Assembly: GCA_002471225.1 (NCBI GenBank)
Contig: DKPO01000018.1
Span: forward strand, 1-64,000
DNA length: 64,000 nt
Direction of reading: 5' to 3'
DNA from: Porphyromonadaceae bacterium UBA7332
Lineage (GTDB): Bacteria; Bacteroidota; Bacteroidia; Bacteroidales; UBA7332
Position numbers and translations under genes: made by a program. Shown here in pieces: positions 34,307 through 43,369 of this stretch (its first letter is position 1; every line of letters begins with the position of its first letter). The notes below the pieces were generated by a model, which worked only from the letters and a program-made list of their open reading frames with translations, was not told where the DNA came from and did not search any database.

Positions 34307-36838
34307 ATGAAGAAACGAACCGTCTATTTCCTGAATTTATTGCTGATTTTGTTATGCGGCTCACCATCCGTTTACGCGCAGTGGAACAAAAAAGAGGCCT
34401 TACGTGTGATGAACCGTTTTACGGATCGGAAATTACCCGTTAAACTTTCCGATCTTCCCAAAAACGATGGGAAAGATCAGTATGAAATCACTGTTGACAA
34501 AGGGCAGGTACGAATCAAAGCATCCAGTGGTGTGGCTGCCTGCCGTGCTTTCTATGACTATACCAAAAAGAACGGACTGGGTTTTTATTCCTGGAACGGA
34601 AAACGCTTCGATGCCGGAACGATGCTTCCCGATATGGCATCCCTAAAAGTAAAATCACCTTTCGAACATCATTATAATTTCAATGTGGTGACCTATGGTT
34701 ATACAATGCCTTATTGGGATTGGACACGCTGGGAACAGGAGATTGACTGGATGGCATTACACGGAATTGATATGCCTTTGGCTCTGGTTGCCAGTGAAGC
34801 CATTATGGCTCGTGTCTGGAAGAAACTGGGATTGACTGACGAAGAAATTAATTCTTATTTTGTGGCTCCGGCTCATCTTCCGTGGATGCGTATGGGAAAT
34901 CTTAGTCAGGTTGATCCTCCGCTCACCGAAGAGTGGCATCAGTCGCAGGTAGCACTGCAACATCAGATTCTCAAACGTATGCGTGCGTTGGGCATGAAAC
35001 CTGTATGTCCGGCTTTTGCCGGATTTGTACCCGAGGCGATGAAACGCCTTTATCCGGATATTCATATTGTACAGACCTCCTGGGCAGGCAGCTTTCATAA
35101 TTGGATGCTTGATCCGCAGGAAGAGTTGTTCCATACGATAGGAACGGAATTTATCAAAGAGTGGGAAAAAGAGTTTGGCAGGAATGATTACTATCTGGCG
35201 GATAGTTTTAATGAAATGGAGATTCCTTTTCCTCCTGTAGGTTCTAGCGAACGCTATGATCTGCTGGCTTCGTATGGTGATAAACTTTATCGCTCCATTC
35301 GCGATGCCAACAAAGATGCCGTTTGGGTCATGCAGGGTTGGATGTTCGGATATATGCGTAATGTATGGGAACCTGCTACACTTCAGGCATTGCTCTCTAA
35401 AGTACCCGATGATAAAATGTTGCTGCTCGATCTGGCCGAAGATTATAATCATCATTTCTGGCATAATGGAAATAACTGGGATTTCTATCAGGGCTTTTAC
35501 GGAAAAGACTGGGTTTACAGTGTGATTCCGAATATGGGCGGCAAAACCGGTATGACGGGTTTTGTTGATTTCTATGCCAACGGACATTTGCCTGCGCTGA
35601 CTTCTGCCAATAAAGGGAATCTGGTCGGGCATGGTCTGGCTCCCGAAGGTATTGAAAACAATGAGTTGCTTTATGAGCTGATCACCGATGCAGGATGGTC
35701 TGATCAGAAAATCAATACAGATCAGTGGTACCGCGATTATGCACAGACTCGTTACGGTAAAACCGATCCGGCTTTGCAACAATCATGGGAATATCTCAAA
35801 AAATCGGTTTATGGATCTTTTACCGATCATCCACGCTTCAACTGGCAGTTCAGACCGGGAAGAGTTCGTAAAGGTTCAATCAATGTAAATCCTGATTTCT
35901 ACAAGGCTGTCGAGACTTTTGCGTCATGCAGTGAACGCTTTCAGTCTGTTCCTTTATATCAGACAGATCTGATAGAATTGACTGCGATGTATGTAGGCGG
36001 AAAGATGGAAGAATTGATCCAATCGGTTCAGGATGCTTTATTACTGAATAAAAAAGAGGTAGCTCAACAACAATTTGATCGTTTCATTGAGCTGGGCGAA
36101 GGACTTGATCAATTATTAAGTACACACCCTACACATCGATTGGATTATTGGGTACGTTTTGCCGAAAATGCATCAGCCGATCCGGTTATGAAAAAGAAGT
36201 ATCAATCCAATGCCAAGCGTCTGGTTACGATTTGGGGACCGCCGATCGACGACTACTCGGCTCGTATCTGGTCAGGTCTTATCAGCGATTATTATTTGCC
36301 GCGCTGGAAAATGTGGTTTGATGGACAATTGAATAATCGACAGATTGATTTCGCATCCTGGGAAGCTGACTGGGTGAAAAAGGATCATGTCTATGCCGGT
36401 CATACTTCCGGTTCGATACAGGGGAAACAGTCACTAGCCCTCTTGAATCTGGCTACTCAGGTGTCTTTGCAACAGGCGCAACGTGACTCGGACACTAAAG
36501 TTTTTGCGAACTGGTCAAATAGTGAATTTGGAGACAAGGACGGCGAAGTCGTTTTTGCTGTTACAGCTGCCGATTTGAAGAATCTTAGCGGACTGAAACT
36601 GGTTCGTCTGACAGGCAACGAGGACTTAAAGATCAAACAGATTGAACTGATTGCCGATGGTCAAACGGTATTCAGTCTTAATAATCTACGGTCTTCCGGT
36701 CAGTTCAGATATACCCAATTATTTCCGCTTGACGTTCCGGCAGGGACAACAATCAATAACGGAGGAGAAATCCGCATTCGTGTGGCTGCTCCTAAAGATT
36801 CAAGTGCTAAAGGAGAAATCCAGGGAGTTTATTTATAA
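34307..36838 (+). CDS. GH89 alpha-N-acetylglucosaminidase
   Basis: The 843-residue product has a signal peptide (ending SVYAQW near residue 25). The N-terminal domain (~25-120) is followed by the catalytic barrel starting YGYTMPYWDWTRWEQEIDWMALHGIDMPLALVASEA. The conserved GH89 segments PAFAGFVPEAMKRLYPD, YLADSFNEMEIPF (acidic site), DLAEDYNHHFWHNGNNWDFYQ and GLAPEGIENNELLYEL are all present. The C-terminal helical domain follows from ~530. These enzymes cleave terminal alpha-linked GlcNAc, as in heparan sulfate or alpha-1,4-GlcNAc-capped mucin O-glycans. A sulfatase, transporter and phosphorylase follow on the same strand. A terminator after this gene suggests it is its own transcript. Confidence 0.96.
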   Translation: MKKRTVYFLNLLLILLCGSPSVYAQWNKKEALRVMNRFTDRKLPVKLSDLPKNDGKDQYEITVDKGQVRIKASSGVAACRAFYDYTKKNGLGFYSWNGKRFDAGTMLPDMASLKVKSPFEHHYNFNVVTYGYTMPYWDWTRWEQEIDWMALHGIDMPLALVASEAIMARVWKKLGLTDEEINSYFVAPAHLPWMRMGNLSQVDPPLTEEWHQSQVALQHQILKRMRALGMKPVCPAFAGFVPEAMKRLYPDIHIVQTSWAGSFHNWMLDPQEELFHTIGTEFIKEWEKEFGRNDYYLADSFNEMEIPFPPVGSSERYDLLASYGDKLYRSIRDANKDAVWVMQGWMFGYMRNVWEPATLQALLSKVPDDKMLLLDLAEDYNHHFWHNGNNWDFYQGFYGKDWVYSVIPNMGGKTGMTGFVDFYANGHLPALTSANKGNLVGHGLAPEGIENNELLYELITDAGWSDQKINTDQWYRDYAQTRYGKTDPALQQSWEYLKKSVYGSFTDHPRFNWQFRPGRVRKGSINVNPDFYKAVETFASCSERFQSVPLYQTDLIELTAMYVGGKMEELIQSVQDALLLNKKEVAQQQFDRFIELGEGLDQLLSTHPTHRLDYWVRFAENASADPVMKKKYQSNAKRLVTIWGPPIDDYSARIWSGLISDYYLPRWKMWFDGQLNNRQIDFASWEADWVKKDHVYAGHTSGSIQGKQSLALLNLATQVSLQQAQRDSDTKVFANWSNSEFGDKDGEVVFAVTAADLKNLSGLKLVRLTGNEDLKIKQIELIADGQTVFSLNNLRSSGQFRYTQLFPLDVPAGTTINNGGEIRIRVAAPKDSSAKGEIQGVYL

Positions 36839-36844
36839 AACAAG

Positions 36845-36876
36845 GCAGGTTCGGATCAAACTCCGAACCTGCTTTT
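36845..36876 (+). terminator. Intrinsic terminator of the GH89 gene
   Basis: An 11-bp perfect stem (36845-36855 with 36862-36872, six-base loop) is followed by TTTTGTTT, seven bases past the stop. Confidence 0.92.
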
Positions 36877-37300
36877 GTTTATACGCTTCGCCATCTTACA
36901 ATTATTCACGTTAACACCACTATAAGTAATTTTTGCGTAAATAATAACGGAAATTAAAAGTCAATGTAGTTTAAAGAATGGCTATTCGCGCACAAAAAAC
37001 GGATATTCATGTTTTTAGGTGACTGAAAGTTTTCGGTACAAACAAATATTCAGATTGCCCCGTTGCTCCGGTAGTATTGCAAAGAACAAAAAGATATTGA
37101 TATCCATCAGATGACATCAGGTCTGCTCTTTTTTAATCCAAACCAATCTGGAATATCGAATTCTGACTAATAGCCGTTATCGTATTCTTATCAAAAAAGT
37201 TAGGGGAACTCTTTCCCTAAAATAAATAATTTGATCTATATTTACGGTCTCTTAAAAATCGATACTTAAAGAATTATATAAAAACCATTAGAAACCACTT
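36877..37300. other. Intergenic region upstream of the sulfatase
   Basis: About 420 bases without a gene. A weak promoter-like pair (TTTC at 37212-37215, 21 bases, TATATTTA at 37237-37244) stands 57 bases before the sulfatase ATG; both boxes miss one consensus base. Nothing else is recognisable. Confidence 0.35.
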
Positions 37301-38818
37301 ATGAAAATTAACCGAATCGCGGCATTCGGGGCCTTGTCAGCCTTGGCTCTGAATACGCAGGCACAGAACAAACAACCGAATATTATTATTATTAATGCGG
37401 ATGATCTGGGATATGGCGATGTTAGCTGTAACGGAGCTACCGCAGTGGCTACTCCTAACGTAGATCGTATCGCTCAGGACGGAATCCGATTGACGAACTT
37501 CCACACGACTTCAGCAACAAGTACTCCTTCAAGATTTAGTTTACTGACCGGAAAATATGCATGGCGCGTAAAAGGTACAGGTGTTGCTCCGGGTGATGCG
37601 GCTATGATCGTGACTCCGCAGATGCAGACGTTGCCGGATATGATGAAAAGAGCCGGATATACGACGGGGGCTATCGGAAAATGGCACCTGGGTCTGGGCG
37701 CTGAACGCGGAAAACAGAACTGGAACGGCGAGATTACGCCGGGACTGAAAGATATCGGATTTGACTACTCCTACATTATGGCTGCAACGGGCGATCGTGT
37801 CCCTTGCGTATATATCGAAAACGGACGGGTGGATAATCTGGACCCGAATGATCCGATTGAGGTGAGCTATGCCAGACCTTTTGAGGGTGAACCGACAGGA
37901 AAGAAGAATCCGGAAATGCTGAAAATGCATCCGAGCCACGGACATGATCAGGCTCTGATTAACGGGATCAGCCGGATCGGTTATATGAAAGGCGGAAAGA
38001 AAGCTTTGTGGGTGGATGAAGAGATTGCGGATGTGATCACGAATAAAGCGGTGAAGTTTATCGAAGACAATGCGCAACATCCTTTTTTCTTGTATTTTGC
38101 AACGAACGATATACATGTGCCTCGTGCGCCGCATGCACGTTTTGTCGGCAAATCGGGAATGGGTCCCCGCGGTGATGCGATTCTGTCTTTTGACTGGTCG
38201 GTAGGAGAAATCCTTCGAACACTGGACGAAAAAGGATTGGCTGAAAATACGATCGTATTGATCACAAGTGATAACGGTCCGGTTGTGGATGACGGTTATT
38301 TCGATCAGGCGTGGGAGAAACTGGGTGCTCATCAGCCCTGGGGTATTTACCGTGGCGGGAAATACAGTGCTTTCGAAGGCGGTACCCGTGTATTGGGTGT
38401 AATGCGCTGGAAGGGTAAAATCAAACCGCAATCTGAAACCAATGCACTGTTGAGCCAGATTGACCTGTTTGCTACTTTGGCCCAAGTTGTGGGTGAAGAT
38501 TTGGGAGCACAGGAAGCTCCGGACAGTCAGAATCAGCTGAAAGCGTTTACAGGGAAAGACAAAAAAGGTCGTGACTTCCTGGTTGAAGATGCCTATACAC
38601 GTACCATTACGATGGGTGACTGGAAATATATTCGTCCGAGCAAGGGAGCTTACCGCTCGAACAATTATGTTCGTACGGAATTGGGTAATTTGAAAAAACC
38701 ACAATTATTTAATCTGAAAAACGATCCGAGCGAGCGCTATAACGTAGCCGATAAGTATCCGAAACGTGTAAAAGCGATGGAGGCGAAACTGAAGGCAATC
38801 GAAACTCAGCAATTATAA
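37301..38818 (+). CDS. S1-family sulfatase (Ser-type)
   Basis: The 505-residue product has a signal peptide (ending NTQAQN near residue 22). Arylsulfatase motifs follow: metal-binding Asp34-Asp35 (IINADDLGYGD), the active-site signature Ser74-Thr-Pro-Ser-Arg78 with LLTGKYAWR, GKWHLGLG, and ITSDNGPVVDDGY. The signature begins with Ser, so the catalytic formylglycine would be made by an anaerobic sulfatase-maturating radical SAM enzyme (anSME), which is not in this window. The substrate is not fixed; a host glycan such as GlcNAc-6-sulfate or galactose-sulfate is plausible given GH89 and GH130 nearby. It leads a likely three-gene run. Confidence 0.95.
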   Translation: MKINRIAAFGALSALALNTQAQNKQPNIIIINADDLGYGDVSCNGATAVATPNVDRIAQDGIRLTNFHTTSATSTPSRFSLLTGKYAWRVKGTGVAPGDAAMIVTPQMQTLPDMMKRAGYTTGAIGKWHLGLGAERGKQNWNGEITPGLKDIGFDYSYIMAATGDRVPCVYIENGRVDNLDPNDPIEVSYARPFEGEPTGKKNPEMLKMHPSHGHDQALINGISRIGYMKGGKKALWVDEEIADVITNKAVKFIEDNAQHPFFLYFATNDIHVPRAPHARFVGKSGMGPRGDAILSFDWSVGEILRTLDEKGLAENTIVLITSDNGPVVDDGYFDQAWEKLGAHQPWGIYRGGKYSAFEGGTRVLGVMRWKGKIKPQSETNALLSQIDLFATLAQVVGEDLGAQEAPDSQNQLKAFTGKDKKGRDFLVEDAYTRTITMGDWKYIRPSKGAYRSNNYVRTELGNLKKPQLFNLKNDPSERYNVADKYPKRVKAMEAKLKAIETQQL

Positions 38819-38833
38819 TATATACAGAAAGAG

Positions 38834-38857
38834 TCCGGACCTGCGGGTCCGGATCTT
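38834..38857 (+). terminator. Hairpin after the sulfatase gene, weak terminator
   Basis: An 8-bp GC-rich stem (38834-38841 with 38846-38853) with a TGCG tetraloop is followed only by TCTTTAG. It may attenuate rather than stop transcription into the MFS gene. Confidence 0.6.
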
Positions 38858-38934
38858 TAGCAAAGATAATTACGTGTTAAAGCAATTACTTCTTAATCAA
38901 TACACAGAAAACCAAATACCGGAGATTAATAGCT

Positions 38935-40233
38935 ATGAATAAGACTAAACCTGTACAATGGGTCCCATCGTTGTATTTTGCCATGGGGCTTCCTTTTGTT
39001 ATATTGAATATGGTCGTAGTACTGATGTTCAGGGGATTGGGTATCTCGGATACAAAAATCGCGTTCTGGACCTCACTGATCATGTTGCCCTGGACTTTGA
39101 AACCTCTCTGGAGTCCACTTTTAGAGATGTATAAAACTAAGAAATTTTTTGTCGTACTCACACAGCTTACCACGGGCGTATTGTTCGGACTGGTAGCCAT
39201 GTCGTTACGCTTACCCGACTTTTTTGATTACACGATTGCTATACTGGCGGTGGTTGCTTTCAGTGGAGCAACGCATGATGTAGCGGCAGACGGGGTGTAT
39301 ATGAATTTGCTCGATACGAACCGGCAAGCAGAGTATATCGGCTGGCAGGGAGCGTTTTACAATCTGGCAAAAGTGACGGCAACGGGTGGGCTGGTCTATT
39401 TGGCAGGAGCTTTGAAAGCTTCGGTCGGGACCCTGAATACCTGGATGATTATCATGTCGTGTTGCAGCGTGCTGATGTTGCTGCTCGGTATATACCATAT
39501 ACGGGTTTTGCCGGTGGATAAGCAAACCGGAAAAGTCACGACGACTTACCGCGAGAGTATGTGTGATCTGTGGGAGGTGATACAAAGCTTCTTTGCCAAA
39601 AAATATATCTGGCTCTATATCCTGTTTATTATCCTGTATCGTTTTGCCGAAGGGTTTGTCATCAAGATCGTGCCTCTGTTTCTGGCAGCGCCGGTAGAAA
39701 ATCAGGGATTGGGACTGACGGAACAGGAGATAGGACTCTATTACGGATCATTCGGGGCAGGAGCTTTTATTCTGGGCTCTTTTTTATCGGGCTATTACAT
39801 TGCCCGTTTCGGACTCAGGAAAACGCTCTTTTCGCTTTGTCTGATCTTTAATATCCCGTTTGCCGTTTATGCACTGTTTGCCATCTATCAGCCGACAAGT
39901 TTGTTTCTGATCGGTTCGGGAATCGTACTTGAATATTTCGGTTACGGATTCGGTTTCGTAGGTCTGATCCTGTTTATGATGCAGCAGGTGGCAGCAGGAA
40001 AGCATCAGATGGCGCATTATGCTTTCGCTTCGGGAATCATGAATCTCGGTGTTATGCTGCCGGGGATGATCAGCGGGTATCTGAGTGATATGACGGGTTA
40101 CAGAGAGTTCTTTATGCTTGCATTGCTGCCTGCGATACCTGCATTTCTGTTAGCTTATTTTATCCCGTTCAGAGAAACACCTGCCGAACAGGCTGAAGAG
40201 GATGAAGAAAAAGATTCGGTTTTAGCCAATTAG
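38935..40233 (+). CDS. MFS transporter, AmpG-like, probable disaccharide importer
   Basis: The 432-residue protein has about 12 helices and an AmpG-like start (WVPSLYFAMGLPFVILNMVVVLMFRGLG, then LPWTLKPLWSPLLEMYKTKKFFV and the DVAADGVYMNLLD segment). It lies 35 bases before the GH130 gene. In Bacteroides N-glycan loci, GH130 phosphorylases are paired with such an inner-membrane MFS transporter, so the predicted cargo is the beta-mannosyl disaccharide cleaved by the next gene's product. An alternative is a muropeptide or other amino-sugar disaccharide, as for AmpG itself. Confidence 0.88.
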   Translation: MNKTKPVQWVPSLYFAMGLPFVILNMVVVLMFRGLGISDTKIAFWTSLIMLPWTLKPLWSPLLEMYKTKKFFVVLTQLTTGVLFGLVAMSLRLPDFFDYTIAILAVVAFSGATHDVAADGVYMNLLDTNRQAEYIGWQGAFYNLAKVTATGGLVYLAGALKASVGTLNTWMIIMSCCSVLMLLLGIYHIRVLPVDKQTGKVTTTYRESMCDLWEVIQSFFAKKYIWLYILFIILYRFAEGFVIKIVPLFLAAPVENQGLGLTEQEIGLYYGSFGAGAFILGSFLSGYYIARFGLRKTLFSLCLIFNIPFAVYALFAIYQPTSLFLIGSGIVLEYFGYGFGFVGLILFMMQQVAAGKHQMAHYAFASGIMNLGVMLPGMISGYLSDMTGYREFFMLALLPAIPAFLLAYFIPFRETPAEQAEEDEEKDSVLAN

Positions 40234-40267
40234 TACACACACAGTTTCAAAATAATTAGATATCAAG

Positions 40268-41269
40268 ATGAATAATAAATTGAAAATTGCAGGAGCACCT
40301 ATGAAGGATATGCCCTGGCAAGCAAGACCGGAAGGGTCAAAAGAAGTTGTATGGCGTTATGCCAATAATCCGATCATTCCACGTAATCTGTTGCCAACCT
40401 CGAACAGTATATTTAACAGTGCCGTTGTTCCGTTCGGTTCGGGATATGCAGGTGTATTCCGTTGTGACGATACGAACAGACGTATGCGTTTGCACGTAGG
40501 ATTCAGCGATAACGGTATAGACTGGAAAATAGAGGAACAACCTTTGAAATTTGAATGCAACGATCCGGAAATCGGAGAATGGGTGTACGGATACGATCCA
40601 CGTGTGTGTTTTATTGAAGACCGCTACTATGTGACCTGGTGTAACGGGTATCACGGACCTACGATCGGCGTAGCTTATACGTTTGATTTCAAAACTTTCC
40701 ATCAGCTTGAAAATGCATTCCTTCCGTTTAATCGTAACGGGGTGATGTTCCCGAAAAAGATAAACGGAAACTTCGCGATGCTGAGTCGTCCGAGTGATAA
40801 CGGTCATACACCGTTCGGAGATATTTTCTACAGTGAATCACCGGATTTGGAGTATTGGGGCAGACACCGCCACGTTATGTCACCGGCACCGTTTGAAGAC
40901 AGTGCATGGCAGTGTACAAAGATCGGGGCAGGACCTATTCCGATTGAAACCTCCGAGGGTTGGTTACTGATCTATCACGGGGTGTTGAATTCGTGCAACG
41001 GTTTCGTATACGCATTCGGATCGGCATTGCTTGATTTGGAGCAACCGTGGAAAGTGAAGTACAGAAGCGGTCCGTATCTGATAACTCCGCAAACAACTTA
41101 CGAATGTATGGGTGATGTGCCGAACGTAACTTTCCCATGTGCTGCGATTCATGATTCGGAGACCGGTCGTATTGCTATCTACTACGGATGTGCAGATACG
41201 GTAACATCGCTTGCATTTGGTTATATTGATGAAATTATCGAATTCACCAAAGCAAATTCAATTATTTAA
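40268..41269 (+). CDS. GH130 beta-1,4-mannoside phosphorylase
   Basis: The 333-residue cytoplasmic enzyme (no signal peptide) has the GH130 five-bladed fold. The proton-donor Asp110 lies in VYGYDPRVCFIEDRYYVTWCNGYHGPTIG. Other conserved parts are NSAVVPFGSGYAGVFRCDD, MLSRPSDNGHTPFGDIFYSESPDL and WLLIYHGV. It resembles subfamily GH130_2 (UhgbMP type), which phosphorolyses Man-beta-1,4-GlcNAc to mannose-1-phosphate and GlcNAc. GH130_1 enzymes acting on Man-Glc are the main alternative. It closes the GH89-sulfatase-MFS-GH130 cluster. Confidence 0.93.
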   Translation: MNNKLKIAGAPMKDMPWQARPEGSKEVVWRYANNPIIPRNLLPTSNSIFNSAVVPFGSGYAGVFRCDDTNRRMRLHVGFSDNGIDWKIEEQPLKFECNDPEIGEWVYGYDPRVCFIEDRYYVTWCNGYHGPTIGVAYTFDFKTFHQLENAFLPFNRNGVMFPKKINGNFAMLSRPSDNGHTPFGDIFYSESPDLEYWGRHRHVMSPAPFEDSAWQCTKIGAGPIPIETSEGWLLIYHGVLNSCNGFVYAFGSALLDLEQPWKVKYRSGPYLITPQTTYECMGDVPNVTFPCAAIHDSETGRIAIYYGCADTVTSLAFGYIDEIIEFTKANSII

Positions 41270-41276
41270 ATAAAAG

Positions 41277-41317
41277 ACGGAGAGGCTGCATACGAAAAGA
41301 TGCAATCTCTCCGTTTG
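41277..41317 (+). terminator. Intrinsic terminator of the GH130 gene
   Basis: An 8-bp ACGGAGAG/CTCTCCGT stem (41277-41284 with 41307-41314) is extended by a TGCAT/ATGCA inner helix past an imperfect two-base step. It lies seven bases past the stop. Confidence 0.85.
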
Positions 41318-41428
41318 TGTTTTGTGTGTGTGCTAAAAATAGAAACCAGTGTTGAGGTGTAAAAAAACGGCGAAGTGGACTGGTTAATCAGATTTGAACA
41401 GTAATAAGACTAACTTTTAGTGTGATTC

Positions 41429-41461
41429 TTTGTTAATATATATATTATATCTATATATTTG
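41429..41461 (+). promoter_or_regulatory. Promoter of the DUF6377-type regulator gene
   Basis: A TTTG (41429-41432) and TATATTTG (41454-41461) are separated by 21 bases, a full match to the Bacteroidota consensus TTTG-N19-21-TAnnTTTG. The predicted start near 41468 lies 22 bases before the ATG at 41490. It excludes the in-frame ATG at 41430, which lies inside the promoter. Confidence 0.8.
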
Positions 41462-41489
41462 CCTAATAAAAATAACCCTGAATACCAAC

Positions 41490-43193
41490 ATGAAAAAATA
41501 TCTAGTTCTTCTGATACTTATATATCCGGTATTACTTTATTCGAGAGATATCTTTCATAGAGATACACAGAAAGTTTTAATGATGCTGGATTCGTTAGTA
41601 CTAAATAATGATCGTTATGTGCAAGATAAGCTGATGTCTGTCAATGAATTAAAAAGAACTTCAGACAATGGGACAGCCGAGGAGGTTTATTGGAAAAACA
41701 AGCAGATATATTATGAATATAAAACCTTCGATAGTGATTCGGCTATTATTTGGTTGGATAAACTTGATCGGTTGGCCGGAGAAAACGGACTGAAAAATGA
41801 AATGGTCCGTAATAAAATAGAACGTGCTTACATTTATGCAGCAACAGGTCTGCTGCTGGAGTCCTTACAATTGCTCCAAAGCATAAATACAACAGATCTG
41901 CCTGAATCCATTCTGAAATTATACTATAATAAGAGTTCATATTTATATATGCACTTATATCAGTATTCCATGACGAATAATGCAGATTTGAAAAAAGAGA
42001 ACAGCAGATATTATCAACAAATGAGTTTTGCTTATAATGATAGTCTGGAACGTTTGATTGTACCGGAAGATGAACATTACCTTTGGACTATGGCATGGAA
42101 GTTTCGTGAAACAGATAGTCTGAGTTATTACACAGCATTGATAGAGGAAGAGTTGAAAAAGAAACAATTTACAGACAGGCAGGATGCAATGCTTCTATAT
42201 GCTTTAGGTCATTTATACGCAGAACAAAATGATGATACAGGAAAGGTTAACGCACTGGCTTATTCTGCAATGGCCGATATAAAATCGGCAAACAGAGAGA
42301 TTGCATCTTTACAGGAGTTGGGTGAGCATCTGTTTCAGGAGGGAGATATAGATCGCACTTACAGCTATATCAATCTTTGTCTGAAAAATGCTCAGATTTA
42401 TAAAGCACGTATACGGGCCGTGGAAATAGCCAACGTGATGGATAAGGTTTATAAAATGAATATCCATAGGAATGAACAGCGCGAGGCAAAACTCACTTAT
42501 AGTTTTATCGGATTGATGCTTATTACTTTCATTGCAATCTTATCAATAATCATTGTCGCTATCCAGTTTAAACGCTTGAGGAAATCTCACAAAGCAGTTA
42601 CTGTGAGTAATGATTTGCTAAATAACAACATTGAAAAACTGACCTCTACACAAAAAGAACTGAAAGAAGCCAATTTAAAACTCAAATCACTGAATACAGA
42701 TATGTTAGAGTCGAACCGTGTCAAAGAAGAGTACATCGGACATGTATTCAATTTATGTTCGAATTACTTATCAAAAATGGATGAGAACCAGAAGAAACTT
42801 AAGCGAAGTCTGCGTTCGTTAAATACAGAGGGATGTTCTAAAATTATAGAATCACCGATTCTGATAGATCAGGAAATTAAAGAGTTCTATCATAATTTCG
42901 ATGCTGTATTTCTGAATCTTTATCCCGACTTCATTGAAGAGTTCAATAAACTGTTGCGACCGGAGGAAAGGATAATATTGAAATCGCATGAGCTATTAAA
43001 TACCGAATTGCGGATTTATGCCTTAGTCCGTCTTGGAATCAATGACAGTACCAAAATTGCAGAGTTCTTACGTATTTCACCTCAGACGGTTTATAACAAC
43101 AGACTGAAAATAAGAAACCGTGCAATAGTGGGTAAGGATGAGTTTGTTTTACTGGTTCGTAAACTAGGAAAAATCAATATGCAACCAACCTGA
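41490..43193 (+). CDS. Membrane-bound DUF6377-type HTH regulator
   Basis: The 567-residue protein starts at the ATG at 41490 (MKKYLVLLILIYPVLLYS), a signal peptide or first membrane anchor. Residues ~25-335 are a helical, TPR-like periplasmic sensor region. A membrane helix follows (LTYSFIGLMLITFIAILSIIIVAIQF), then a cytoplasmic coiled coil (LNNNIEKLTSTQKELKEANLKLKSLNTDML). The C-terminal LuxR-like DNA-binding part has STKIAEFLRISPQTVYNNRLKIRNRAI. This layout fits the DUF6377 family found beside SusC/D loci, acting like a SusR-type one-component sensor. It lies upstream of the beta-glucan genes and is their likely activator; that is inferred from position. Confidence 0.85.
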   Translation: MKKYLVLLILIYPVLLYSRDIFHRDTQKVLMMLDSLVLNNDRYVQDKLMSVNELKRTSDNGTAEEVYWKNKQIYYEYKTFDSDSAIIWLDKLDRLAGENGLKNEMVRNKIERAYIYAATGLLLESLQLLQSINTTDLPESILKLYYNKSSYLYMHLYQYSMTNNADLKKENSRYYQQMSFAYNDSLERLIVPEDEHYLWTMAWKFRETDSLSYYTALIEEELKKKQFTDRQDAMLLYALGHLYAEQNDDTGKVNALAYSAMADIKSANREIASLQELGEHLFQEGDIDRTYSYINLCLKNAQIYKARIRAVEIANVMDKVYKMNIHRNEQREAKLTYSFIGLMLITFIAILSIIIVAIQFKRLRKSHKAVTVSNDLLNNNIEKLTSTQKELKEANLKLKSLNTDMLESNRVKEEYIGHVFNLCSNYLSKMDENQKKLKRSLRSLNTEGCSKIIESPILIDQEIKEFYHNFDAVFLNLYPDFIEEFNKLLRPEERIILKSHELLNTELRIYALVRLGINDSTKIAEFLRISPQTVYNNRLKIRNRAIVGKDEFVLLVRKLGKINMQPT

Positions 43194-43329
43194 CGCTTAC
43201 TATAAGAGTAAAGCCAATTTACTTTGAAAAATAATTTTTATCACGTATCAGATTGATAATTAATGTTATGTGTTTGTGTGCTGTTTACTTTTTATTCTTA
43301 CTCAGAGATATTACAGCATCAATTGGACT

Positions 43330-43337
43330 TATTTTTG
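43330..43337 (+). promoter_or_regulatory. Predicted -7 box upstream of the first GH3 gene
   Basis: TATTTTTG matches TAnnTTTG, with a predicted start near 43344 and the ATG at 43370. The -33 position holds no TTTG, which is compatible with an activator-dependent promoter. Confidence 0.45.
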
Positions 43338-43369
43338 TAAGTATTTATCAATCAGAATAATTAAAGGAT

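Noticed and set aside
34757..35782. 341-codon open frame antisense to GH89
   Set aside because: Fully inside the GH89 catalytic region, with no recognisable domain and no promoter; a shadow frame.
37541..38704. 387-codon open frame antisense to the sulfatase gene
   Set aside because: The opposite strand encodes an intact sulfatase with all motifs; the antisense product is low-complexity and lacks any domain, so it is a shadow of codon use.
41430..41489. Upstream ATG extension of the DUF6377-type regulator
   Set aside because: The ATG at 41430 lies within a perfect promoter, and the added 20 residues are A/T-driven; the ATG at 41490 gives a clean signal sequence.
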